Positions 17,870 through 25,521 of a DNA stretch of 36,094 nucleotides are shown piece by piece (the first letter of the stretch is position 1; the number at the start of each line of letters is the position of its first letter). Source of the DNA: Candidatus Kuenenia stuttgartensis (lineage in GTDB: Bacteria > Planctomycetota > Planctomycetia > Pirellulales > UBA1268); contig CAMBFA010000018.1 in assembly GCA_945865325.1 (NCBI GenBank), positions 1 to 36,094 of the forward strand, written 5' to 3'. The notes beneath the pieces were generated by a model that was not told where the DNA came from, made no database searches, and worked only from the letters and a program-made list of their open reading frames with translations. The translations under genes were made by a program, and so were the position numbers.

Positions 17870-18033
17870 CGGATTCGGTCCTTGCGGGCTGGGGTGAGGC
17901 CCGGCCCAAAAACCCGCTGCACGGCTCCCCACCCCGTGAGTGGTGACGCTGCCGGGCAATGACATCGTGCCAGACGGCGGCCGATCCTTTTCGGGTAAGA
18001 TGAGTGTACTGAGTTCGCACGGAGGCTTGCCGC
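17870..18033. promoter_or_regulatory. Divergent intergenic region with start-site RBS for the chaperone operon
   Basis: This 164-base region separates the minus-strand cytochrome block from the plus-strand chaperone operon and must carry both promoters. On the plus side CGGAGG about nine bases before the ATG at 18034 is a strong ribosome binding site and fixes that start. I see no clear -35/-10 pair, and no inverted repeat of the CIRCE type that would point to HrcA control. Confidence 0.5.
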
Positions 18034-20385
18034 ATGGGCTCGAAGAAGCAATCCGATCAGAAACGTCGCCAGGCAGAACTTGCCCGCCGGCGAAAAAACA
18101 GGCTCCACAGTCTCGAGGGCTGGCAGCCTCGTCCGCCCGCGGAGGCCGAGCTGTTGGATCTCGCGCCCATCGCGTCGCCGGATGAGCCGGGGGAAGACAG
18201 GGCGCTGTTCGATCCGGCGGCTCGCCACGCCCTGTCGGCTGATCTTCAGGGCGAGTTGGCCCTCGTCCTGGAGGCGTTCGACCTCTGTGCGCGAGGCGAG
18301 CCGCACGCTGCCCTCGATCGTCTCACGGCGATCGCGCGGAAAAGCCCCTATGCCGACTGGCGGCTGTTCATCCGCGGGCTTGTTCCTTTCCAGCGCGGCG
18401 ATCGCGCTGCCGCCCGGGAGGCCTGGCACCGACTGGAGGCCGGGCGGCGCCCGGCCCGGATCGCCACCACGCTCGACCGCGCGTGAGACGCGGCTACCAG
18501 TGAAGCCGCAGCGCCGGCTGATAGCACGTCGGGGATAGAGGCTGCCGCCGTCAGCCTGATGCGGAGAGCTTCCCTGTGGACCGCTGCCCGTGAGATCGCG
18601 GCGGTCCGGCATCGCGACGGGGAACGTACGTTTTCGGCCTCGCAGGCCGCGCTCGCGATCCGCCTCGAGAAGCACTGTCGCCCGCTCGATCCCGATTTCG
18701 TGAGCGAGTTCTCCGCCGCCTGCCGTGCTCTGGCCTTCCCCCAGTCGAATGACGAACCGTTTCTGGCCCTCTGCCGGAGCACCGCGGGACCGGCCGACGA
18801 TCCCCGCAATACCCGGCTGCAGTTCCTGCATCTCCAGCGGTTCGTCGACGCCGACGATGAGGTTCGGCAGGGCGCGCGGGAGTATGTGGATCGTGATCTG
18901 CCCGGGCTCACGCATCTCCCCGAGCCGCTTCGTGCGGCACTCGCCAGTGTGACCCTCGAGCGGGCCGCCTCTTCGCTCCTCGATCGGGAAGACGGGTTCC
19001 TACGCGATTTGACCCCGCAAGAAGAACGGGTCTGCCAACGGCTGCTGTGCGAGTCGCTCCAGCGCCATCCTCGCAATCGTCGGGCCCACGAGACTCTGAT
19101 CGACCTGCTCGCGACGCTGGCGGAGGAGGACGATTCGCGCGGTGATGCCGGCCGGGCGCTGATCGATGCCAAGCTGGCGTTCGTCGGCCTGTTTCCCGAC
19201 CAGTATCAGCATGTCCGCGACCTCATCGATCGGTTCATCGCCGCGGGAGAGTTCGCGCGGGCCGAGCCGCTGGTGAAAAGCCTCACGGATCAGCGGACCG
19301 GCGACATGGGGTCGAAGGCCACACCCTGGCGATTCGAGCTTCTTCGGGCATCATCGCGGGCGGCGGCGGAGGACTCGCTCCCGGAGGCCCGGGGGGCACT
19401 TGAGGCGGCCATCGCCGCCTGGCCCAACTGGATGCCCCGGAGGTGGATCCCGTTCCTGGAGGCGGCACTGCTGCTCCGCGAAGGGAACGAGGCCGGCGTT
19501 GCGGCGGCGTTGGATGCCGGCCGGCGGGAGTCGCCGGACGACCTGACCAGCGACATGATGCTCCATGAGGCGTTGGTGCGACTGAAGTGCCCGGCGGCGA
19601 GAATCGAGCCGATCCGCATGCGAATTCAACACGCCGCAAAGAATGTGGCGATCGACTCCACGATCGCGCCGCTGGCGCATGTCGCCTGCTTCTTCATGGA
19701 GCTTCAACGATGTGGGATTCCGCTCGCCGGCGAGGATCACCCCGCGTTCGCCATCGGCCGGGCATTCAGTCGACGACTGGGGCTGGATGGCACATGGACG
19801 CTGGGCAGCTTGTTCGGCGGGGTGAGCGACCTGCCGGTCAACGATCCCGGGTTCTGGGCCGCGTTCCGCTGGCTCACGACCCATGATTTCTTCGGCACGG
19901 TGAATCCTAAGCGCGAGCCCAAGGGCATCGCCCGACTGGCCGACAACCAGCCCCGGGCAGCCGCGGAAGTGCTCGAGTGGCTGACTCGGACCGCCCCCAG
20001 TTCGCTGACGACCCGGAAGGCTGAGAAACGGCTCACCCTCGTGGAAAAGTTCATCGCGACCGAGCAGAATCCGGCGACGGCCCAACGACTGCGTGGAATC
20101 GTCACGGCAGCCCGGCAGGCGATCGAAGCGGCCAAGGACCAGAAGCGACAGGCACGGTTTCGGTCCGCAGGCCGTGGCTTTGCCCCGCCGGGGGGCGCCC
20201 TCGGCTCGTCCAATTTGCCCCCTTTGCTGCAGGTCATCCTCGAGCGCGGCGGCCCGGAAGCGGTGGCCGAAATCGTCCCGCTGCTCATGGGGCCGATGAA
20301 CGAAAAAAACGCGAGGCGAATCGCGAGCCTCGCGGCCCGGCTGGGGATCTCACCAGACGAGATGATCGATTTGTCGGAGCTTTGA
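18034..20385 (+). pseudogene. Large helical repeat protein of the Hsp70 operon, interrupted by an in-frame UGA
   Basis: Two track ORFs, 18034-18486 (150 residues) and 18559-20385 (608 residues), lie in the same frame, separated only by a TGA at 18484-18486 and 24 open codons. Read through, they give one ~783-residue protein. It has a Lys/Arg-rich start ([21 protein letters not shown]), then helical repeat-like stretches ([63 protein letters not shown]) that resemble TPR-like folds, and a C-terminal block LPPLLQVILERGGPEAVAEIVPLL. The second ORF has no ribosome binding site before its ATG, so it is unlikely to be a separate gene. It leads the chaperone operon, 38 bases before the J-like gene, and may bring substrate to the Hsp70. 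CGA to TGA is the simplest change. Confidence 0.65.
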
Positions 20386-20423
20386 CAGCACCTGCAGCAG
20401 CCTTTGACCGGAGGGTTTCCACC

Positions 20424-20756
20424 ATGGCCGACAACATGCCGTTCAACGGGCTCCCACCGGCGGCCCATCTCGCCCTCGGACTGCCCGCCACGGCTACGCC
20501 GGAGGAGGCCCGCGCCGCATATCTCGAGGCAGTCAGGCAGCATCCACCCGACCGCGAACCGGAGCGGTTTCGGGAATTGCACACCGCCATGCAGGCTTTC
20601 TGCGACCCGCTGCCGCTGGCAGAATCGGCCTTCCAGCCACCACAGCCGCGGGCTGCCCTCGAGGCGATCATCGTCGCCGCAGCCTCGCGGCCGCCGCGGC
20701 TCCCCACGCGCGTGCTCCTGGCCCTTGGCAACGCCCCCCAGGATCGCGACGGATGA
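20424..20756 (+). CDS. J-domain-like protein with HPP in place of HPD
   Basis: A 110-residue cytoplasmic protein. Residues about 12-55 follow the J-domain plan: HLALGLPATATPEEARAAYLEAVRQHP, a short loop, then ERFRELHTAMQAFCDP, which mimics the usual F.....AY..L.DP of helix III. The loop that normally reads HPD reads HPPDRE, so the Asp needed to stimulate DnaK ATPase in classical J-proteins is displaced by one residue. The C-terminal half (LEAIIVAAASRPPRLPTRVLLALG) is helical and unrecognised. GGAGGG eight bases upstream fixes the ATG at 20424. Its stop overlaps the start of the GrpE-like gene (ATGA), implying translational coupling. The role as an Hsp70 partner is inferred from fold and context. 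Confidence 0.7.
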   Translation: MADNMPFNGLPPAAHLALGLPATATPEEARAAYLEAVRQHPPDREPERFRELHTAMQAFCDPLPLAESAFQPPQPRAALEAIIVAAASRPPRLPTRVLLALGNAPQDRDG

Positions 20757-21598
20757 GCAGCGCCCCCATCGATCATGAGCCGGAGGACGAATCCAATCTT
20801 GTCGGCGCCGCTGACATCGTCGCGGAGTTCACCGCCCTGCGGCACGAGCTCAAGCTCCAAGTCAGGGCGGGCCGGGATCTGACCGCGGGGCTCGAGGGCC
20901 TCGTCGACGGCTGTCTCGACCGCCGCCTCGGCATTGTGGCCGAACGGCTGTCGCGATTGGAAACCGCACTGCAGTCGGTCGTCGCTGGCACTCCGGCCAG
21001 GCTCGCGGCCGCCGGGAGCACCGAGGCGATCCGCCCGTTGGCCATGGCACTCTCGGAAGTCGAGGAAAGCCTGGAGCGGGCAGTGATCGCCATCGCCACC
21101 GAGGGCGAAACGATCACTGCCAGCGCGACGGATACCGACGAATCGACCGCTCGCGAAACCGCCGACGCAGCGCCGCCGGAACCGGCCGCTGCCTGGGATT
21201 CCTGCCTCGCCGAATCCTCATGGCTGGTGCGCACGCTCGCGGCCGGCCTTGTCGGCCGACTGCGGCAGGTCTTCGACGCGCACGTGCGCCGGGCCACAGG
21301 GGACGGTGAGCGGCGTGCCGGCATGCCGCGGGAGGCGGTCGCCGCGGCCGCGACGTCGCTGGCCGATGCGGGGCAGGGGCTCGAGCTCGTGCTCGTGAGG
21401 ACGCGGCGGCTGATGGAGCAGGCGGAGATCCGACGGATCGACGTGCTTCACGAGCCGTTCGATGCGGACCGGATGCGGGCGATCGACATCGCGGAGGATC
21501 CAGCGGTGCCGGCGGGGCACGTGGCCAAGCAGTACCGGCCCGGATATCTGCTCCGCGACGTGGTGCTGCGGCCGGCCGAGGTGGGAGTGTCCCGTTGA
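20753..21598 (+). CDS. GrpE-like nucleotide exchange factor with long N-terminal region
   Basis: A 281-residue protein, longer than ordinary GrpE (about 180-200). The last ~60 residues carry the GrpE beta-wing pattern: AEIRRIDVLHEPFDADRMRAIDIAEDPAVPAGHVAKQYRPGYLLRDVVLRPAEVGVS, matching the family's G.EPFDP...HEAV, then P.GTV....RGY...DRVLRPA.V.V. Residues about 20-115 are helical and could form the dimerising helix. They are followed by an acidic, Thr/Ala-rich linker (TASATDTDESTARETADAAPPEP) and another helical section. It should release ADP from the Hsp70 encoded directly downstream. The start overlaps the J-like gene by ATGA, and the stop overlaps a TTG in the next gene's frame. Confidence 0.8.
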   Translation: MSSAPIDHEPEDESNLVGAADIVAEFTALRHELKLQVRAGRDLTAGLEGLVDGCLDRRLGIVAERLSRLETALQSVVAGTPARLAAAGSTEAIRPLAMALSEVEESLERAVIAIATEGETITASATDTDESTARETADAAPPEPAAAWDSCLAESSWLVRTLAAGLVGRLRQVFDAHVRRATGDGERRAGMPREAVAAAATSLADAGQGLELVLVRTRRLMEQAEIRRIDVLHEPFDADRMRAIDIAEDPAVPAGHVAKQYRPGYLLRDVVLRPAEVGVSR

Positions 21599-21601
21599 TC
21601 G

Positions 21602-21614
21602 GGAGGGAGAGGAG
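21602..21614 (+). promoter_or_regulatory. Ribosome binding site of the Hsp70 gene
   Basis: GGAGGGAGAGGAG is the strongest Shine-Dalgarno-like sequence in the operon. Its last GGAG lies ten bases before the ATG at 21625 and supports that start over the overlapping TTG at 21595. A further GGAAG six bases before the ATG at 21652 would support that shorter start, which also fits Hsp70 N-termini. Confidence 0.5.
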
Positions 21615-21624
21615 TGACCACACT

Positions 21625-23415
21625 ATGGACACGTCAGATCGGAAGCAAGCCATGACGGACGACTCGCCGGTGATCGGCATCGATCTGGGGACGACCAACA
21701 GCGTCGTCGCCATCTCCATCGACGGGCGGGTGCGGGTGCTCGAGGAAGGCGGCACGGCCCTGGTGCCGTCGGTCGTCGGCATCGGAGCCGACGGCCGCCT
21801 GCTCGTGGGGCAAGCCGCCCGCAACCAGCTCGCCGCCTTTCCGGACCGCACGATCGCCTCGGTGAAGCGGCGCATGGGCCAGGCCGTGACGCTCCCCATG
21901 GCCGGCACGTCCTACACGCCGCAGGAGATCAGCGGCGTCATCCTCCAAGCGCTGAAGGCTCGTGCCGAGCGTGCCCTCGGCCGCCCGGTGAGCCGGGCCG
22001 TGATCACGGTACCCGCCTTCTTCGACGAGCCGCAGCGACAGGCCACGCTGGAGGCGGGGCGGCTCGCCGGGCTGACCGTCGAGCGGATCATCAACGAGCC
22101 GACCGCCGCCAGTCTCGTCTATGACGCCGGCTCCGATGAACGTCGGCACGTCATGATCTATGACCTCGGCGGCGGCACGTTCGACGTGTCGATCGTGCGG
22201 ATGGAGCGGGGCGTCGTGGAGGTGCTCTCCAGCAAGGGAGACACGAGCCTCGGTGGCGACGACTTCGACGAACTGCTGGCCCGGTATGTCGCCGATCGAT
22301 TTCTCCAGGAGCATGGCCACGACCTCATGGCCCACGGGAGCACCCGCTGGCGTTTGCTCACCGGCTGCGAACGGGCGAAGTGCGAGCTTTCGACCGCCGC
22401 CACGGCGCGGATCGTCGAGGAGTTCATCGCCACGGTCAAGGGCCGACAGGTCAGTCTCGACATTGATGTCAGCCGCGACGAGTACGAGCGGTTGATTCGC
22501 ACGCTCGTGGACCGGACGATCGTCTGCGTCGACATGGCGATTGTCGATGCCGGGCTCTCGCTCTCCCAGATCGACGAATTGATCCTCGTCGGCGGCTCGT
22601 CCCGCACGCCGCTGGTGCAGCGTCGGCTCCGCGAGGAATTCAGGCGCGAGCCGCGGTGGAGCGTCGATCCCGATCTCGCCGTCGCGCTCGGCGCGGGCAC
22701 GCAGGCCGCGGCGATCGCCGGGCTGGCGATCGGCCCGGTGCTCGTCGACGTCGCCACGCACACGCTGGGGATCGCGGCCATGACCGACGGCCCCCACGGC
22801 GCGCACCTCGCCTTCTGCCCGATTCTGCACCGCAACGCACCGCTTCCGGCCCGCTTCGAGGATCTTTTTTTCACCCACGACGACATGCAGGACATGGCCG
22901 CCATCGAGGTCTTCCAGGGGGAGAGCCCGCGACTGGAGGAGAACCGCAAGATCGGTCACTTCATGCTCGAGGGGCTCAACGCCTCGTCCGATTGCGACGG
23001 GCGGATCCACGTGCGGTTCGAACTCTCGCTCGATGGCACGCTCGAGGTCACCGCCATCGAGAGCAAGTCTGGCATCTCGCAGCGACTGGCGATCGTCGAT
23101 GCACTCTCGACGATGAAAAACGCGGCGGGGGCGGCCGAACGACTCGGGCGGCTCCCCGGTTTCTCGTCAGCGGTCGCTGCGACCGCAGCCCATCAGGCCG
23201 GCGGCGGCGTTGCGAGCGATCCGGCCCCTGCCGATCCACATGCTCCGATCCTCCACCGGGCCAAGCGGGCACTTGCGACCCTCGGCCCGGAGGATGCGGC
23301 CGACGTGGAACGACTGCTGCAGCTGGTCGCCGAGGCGCGGGCTGAGGGCGACGAATCGCTCCTCGGCGGGCTCGTGGCGGAGCTCGACGATCTCTTGTTC
23401 TATGCAGCCGGTTGA
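21625..23415 (+). CDS. Hsp70/DnaK-family chaperone (accessory paralogue)
   Basis: An ATP-driven folding chaperone of the cytoplasm, 596 residues from the chosen ATG. The ATPase domain is complete: phosphate-1 IGIDLGTTNS (from about residue 17), AVITVPAFFDEPQRQATLEAGRLAGL, connect-1 IINEPTAAS, phosphate-2 IYDLGGGTFDVSI, SLGGDDFD and the adenosine motif LILVGGSSRTPLV. The substrate domain is recognisable (VDVATHTLGIA..., NAPLPAR, IEVFQGESPRLEENRKIGHFMLEGL). The lid is short and Ala-rich, so the protein is a little smaller than housekeeping DnaK (~640). The genetic company (GrpE-like, J-like, zinc ribbon, repeat protein) points to a dedicated system. Starts at 21595 (TTG) and 21652 are possible. 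Because it deviates in the lid and its partners are unusual, I do not call it dnaK. Confidence 0.9.
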   Translation: MDTSDRKQAMTDDSPVIGIDLGTTNSVVAISIDGRVRVLEEGGTALVPSVVGIGADGRLLVGQAARNQLAAFPDRTIASVKRRMGQAVTLPMAGTSYTPQEISGVILQALKARAERALGRPVSRAVITVPAFFDEPQRQATLEAGRLAGLTVERIINEPTAASLVYDAGSDERRHVMIYDLGGGTFDVSIVRMERGVVEVLSSKGDTSLGGDDFDELLARYVADRFLQEHGHDLMAHGSTRWRLLTGCERAKCELSTAATARIVEEFIATVKGRQVSLDIDVSRDEYERLIRTLVDRTIVCVDMAIVDAGLSLSQIDELILVGGSSRTPLVQRRLREEFRREPRWSVDPDLAVALGAGTQAAAIAGLAIGPVLVDVATHTLGIAAMTDGPHGAHLAFCPILHRNAPLPARFEDLFFTHDDMQDMAAIEVFQGESPRLEENRKIGHFMLEGLNASSDCDGRIHVRFELSLDGTLEVTAIESKSGISQRLAIVDALSTMKNAAGAAERLGRLPGFSSAVAATAAHQAGGGVASDPAPADPHAPILHRAKRALATLGPEDAADVERLLQLVAEARAEGDESLLGGLVAELDDLLFYAAG

Positions 23416-23434
23416 GCGGATCGGAGGAGCCAGG

Positions 23435-23665
23435 ATGACCGCCGACCAGCCCCGCAACGAAGGGCCCATCATCCAGTGCCCGGTCTGCCGAGCCACCCAG
23501 ACCGCCCGCCAGGTCTGCCGCCGCTGCAGCGCCGACTTGGCGCTCTTTGTGCGCACACGAATCAGCGGTCTGGCCGCGCGGCGGCGTCTCGCGGAGGCCG
23601 TTGCCGCCGGCGACGCCGTGGCACAGGCCCGGCTGCAGGGATACCTGCGCTGGCTGCACGGATGA
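23435..23665 (+). CDS. Small double-CxxC zinc-ribbon protein of the Hsp70 operon
   Basis: A 76-residue protein missed as a separate line in the track (it is the end of the ORF 23210-23665). GGAGGAG just upstream fixes the ATG at 23435, 19 bases after the Hsp70 stop. CPVCRATQTARQVCRRC carries two CxxC knuckles about 13 residues apart, as in zinc ribbons. The rest is an Arg/Ala-rich helix (AARRRLAEAVAAGDAVAQARLQGYLRWLHG). A client-binding or assembly role, like the zinc domain of DnaJ, which is separate here from the J-like domain, is a reasonable guess from position. Function is not shown. Confidence 0.75.
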   Translation: MTADQPRNEGPIIQCPVCRATQTARQVCRRCSADLALFVRTRISGLAARRRLAEAVAAGDAVAQARLQGYLRWLHG

Positions 23666-23743
23666 CCTTGGTTTTTCCTGCGGAACGCGTCAATGACTTT
23701 GAGACACCTGCGTGACGAAATGAGTGTCGCTCGGTAGCGCGAC

Positions 23744-23941
23744 GTGATCGCCGCCGATGCGCGGCGGTTTCAAACGCTGCCGGCCGCCGAGCGTTGGCGG
23801 GAGATCTTCGCCCTGCGGCACTGGGCCGCGCGGCTGGAACGGTCATCCTCGCGCGGCGATGCGATCCGGCGGCTCGAAGACCTCGAAGAGACGCGCTGGC
23901 AGGCCATCCAGAAGGATCTGTTTGCTCGCCATGGCGGATGA
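23744..23941 (+). CDS. Small ORF of unknown function
   Basis: A 65-residue reading frame with a GTG start and a helical, Arg/Glu-rich product (TLPAAERWREIFALRHWAARLERSSSRGDAIRRLEDLEETRWQAIQKDLFARHGG). The composition looks like a real soluble protein rather than a shadow frame, but I do not recognise it and the ribosome binding site is weak. It could be the start or the tail of a decayed gene, since a broken toxin gene follows on the other strand. Confidence 0.4.
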   Translation: MIAADARRFQTLPAAERWREIFALRHWAARLERSSSRGDAIRRLEDLEETRWQAIQKDLFARHGG

Positions 23942-24056
23942 TGCCTTCGAATCCAGCGTACAACGCTCCGAGCATGGTCACAGGGAGCAGCACTTCGTCC
24001 GCGGCCTCGAGCCGTGCCTGGAGTTTCGGCTGACCGCGCATCAACCGGTCACCGCC
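23934..24056 (-). pseudogene. PIN-domain (VapC-like) toxin remnant
   Basis: The minus strand reads GDRLMRGQPKLQARLEAADEVLLPVTMLGALYAGFEGI, which follows the early part of VapC PIN domains (a helix, then ...EEVLLPVTVLGELYAGF). In intact toxins a conserved Glu lies in the GEL position; here it reads GAL. The first strand with its catalytic Asp (M.DTN) is not in frame, and the downstream half with the other acidic residues is missing. It is therefore an inactive scrap of a toxin-antitoxin module, and no antitoxin gene is seen beside it. Confidence 0.5.
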
Positions 24057-24275
24057 AAACCTCCTCGTCGACCGACTCGAAGGGCGCCTCAAAGCAACAA
24101 GACCCTTGCCGATCCGAGACCGTCCAGCGGCAGTCGGAGGACCGGCTTCGATGCGCGACCACCGACGCCAATCCCGATTCCATTTGGGAAAAAAGGAGAC
24201 GGCGGCTGACGTGCGGGGATCAACAACGCCACGACTGGCTTGCATTTCAAAACTTCAGGTTTTATTCTGCAAGGC
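23942..24275. other. Non-coding stretch before the DUF4143 ATPase gene
   Basis: About 330 bases with no intact gene. The left third holds the PIN-domain remnant on the minus strand. The right part has lower GC (CATTTCAAAACTTCAGGTTTTATTCTG) just before the ATPase gene, a plausible promoter zone, but I cannot point to a convincing -35/-10 pair. Confidence 0.4.
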
Positions 24276-25502
24276 ATGAAACGAGCCTGTGAGCCCCTTT
24301 TTGCCGAGTATCTCGCGGCGTTTCCCTGCATTGCCATCATTGGCCCTCGGCAGTGCGGCAAGACCACGCTGGCTGGGTCTCTGCCTGCCGATTGGCGCCG
24401 GTTCGACCTGGAGAGAGGGAGCGACCGGGATCTCGTGGCCCGCGATCCAGACCTTTTTTTTCGCCTCCATCCCCGGCGGGTCGTGATCGATGAGGCCCAA
24501 CTCCTGCCCGACCTCTTTCCGGCCCTGCGGGTCGCCATCGATGCCGATCGTTCGTCGGCCGGGCGGTTCGTGATCACCGGTTCGAGTTCTCCCTCACTCC
24601 TGCGGCGCGTGTCGGAGACGCTGGCCGGCCGGATCGCCACGATCGAATTGGCGCCCTTCGCATGGAGCGAGGTGCATCCATCTCACGGGGGTCCGAACTT
24701 CGCCGATCTTCTGGCCGACCGTTCTGCGACAGCCGCCCAGTTCCTTGCGCTGCGGGCCCGCGGCAACATCCAGCAGGTGCACGACTACTGGCTCCGCGGA
24801 GGCTATCCCGAGCCCTGGCTCAAGCCGGCAGACCGATTTCGGGCCATGTGGATGTCGCAGTACGTCAAGACCTACGTCGAACGTGACATCGGCCGACTCT
24901 TTCCCGGGCTCGACCAGGACCGATTTCGGCTTTTTCTGCAGCACCTCGCCGGCCTCTCCGGAACCATCATCAATCATGCCGATGTCGCCCGCGGTCTGGG
25001 CGTCTCCCCTCCGACCGCGCGGGACTATTTTGAGATCGCCCACGGCACGTTTCTCTGGCGCAGGCTTCCGCCCTATGTGAAGCAGGCGACGAAGCGGCTC
25101 GTCAAGCATTCCAAGGGACATCTGCGGGACAGCGGCCTGCTGCACCGCCTGCTCCATCTCGCCAACCTCGACGCCCTGCTCGGCCACCCGCAGGCGGGCC
25201 GATCATGGGAGGCGATGGTGAGCGAGGAGATTCTCCGGCAGCTGGAATGGCGAGGGCTCGACTGCGGCGCCTTCTTTTATCGCACCTCGGCCGGCGCGGA
25301 GATCGACCTCATCCTCGAGGGGGACGTCGGGCTCGTGCCGATCGAGATCAAGTCCACGCACACGATTGACCGCCGTCGTCTGGCGGCCCTGCGCGAATTC
25401 GTCGCCGACCGCCGGTGCCGGTATGGCCTCGTGATCACTAACGACACCGAGCCGCGGCTGCTCGACGAGGCGATCGTCGCGATTCCGTTCTCGCACCTGT
25501 GA
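24276..25502 (+). CDS. AAA ATPase with DUF4143 C-terminal domain
   Basis: A 408-residue cytoplasmic protein of the widespread AAA_14/DUF4143 group. Walker A is AIIGPRQCGKTTL (about residues 22-34), Walker B RRVVIDEAQLLPDLF, and VITGSSSPSLL is the sensor-like stretch. Further on come WMSQYVKTYVERDIGRL and a winged-helix-like part (INHADVARGLGVSPPTARDYFEI). The C-terminus GAEIDLILEGDVGLVPIEIKST has the D...E.K pattern of a PD-(D/E)XK nuclease-like fold. Genes of this group are scattered in bacterial genomes, often near toxin-antitoxin or mobile regions, and their role is not settled. The track ORF starts at a TTG (24240); the ATG at 24276 is closer to the family N-terminus. It is flanked by the decayed PIN toxin. 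Confidence 0.85.
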   Translation: MKRACEPLFAEYLAAFPCIAIIGPRQCGKTTLAGSLPADWRRFDLERGSDRDLVARDPDLFFRLHPRRVVIDEAQLLPDLFPALRVAIDADRSSAGRFVITGSSSPSLLRRVSETLAGRIATIELAPFAWSEVHPSHGGPNFADLLADRSATAAQFLALRARGNIQQVHDYWLRGGYPEPWLKPADRFRAMWMSQYVKTYVERDIGRLFPGLDQDRFRLFLQHLAGLSGTIINHADVARGLGVSPPTARDYFEIAHGTFLWRRLPPYVKQATKRLVKHSKGHLRDSGLLHRLLHLANLDALLGHPQAGRSWEAMVSEEILRQLEWRGLDCGAFFYRTSAGAEIDLILEGDVGLVPIEIKSTHTIDRRRLAALREFVADRRCRYGLVITNDTEPRLLDEAIVAIPFSHL

Positions 25503-25521
25503 GTGTCTCGGAGCTTTGTGG

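Noticed and set aside
16271-17962. Plus-strand ORF of 563 residues opposite the second DUF1592-type gene
   Set aside because: Antisense shadow of a family with clear motifs on the minus strand.
17870-18033. CIRCE-type or heat-shock promoter for the Hsp70 operon
   Set aside because: No 9-bp inverted repeat with the TTAGCACTC pattern and no sigma-32-like boxes could be found by eye.
17437-18915. Minus-strand ORF of 492 residues spanning the start of the Hsp70 operon
   Set aside because: It crosses the divergent promoter region and two real genes, and the sequence is Arg/Ser/Gly-rich shadow.
21634-23010. Minus-strand ORF of 458 residues opposite the Hsp70 gene
   Set aside because: Such long antisense frames are common opposite GC-rich hsp70 genes; no recognisable domain.
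23722-23745. Inverted repeat GTCGCT...AGCGCGAC after the zinc-ribbon gene
   Set aside because: Short, bulged and without a T-run; not enough to call a terminator.
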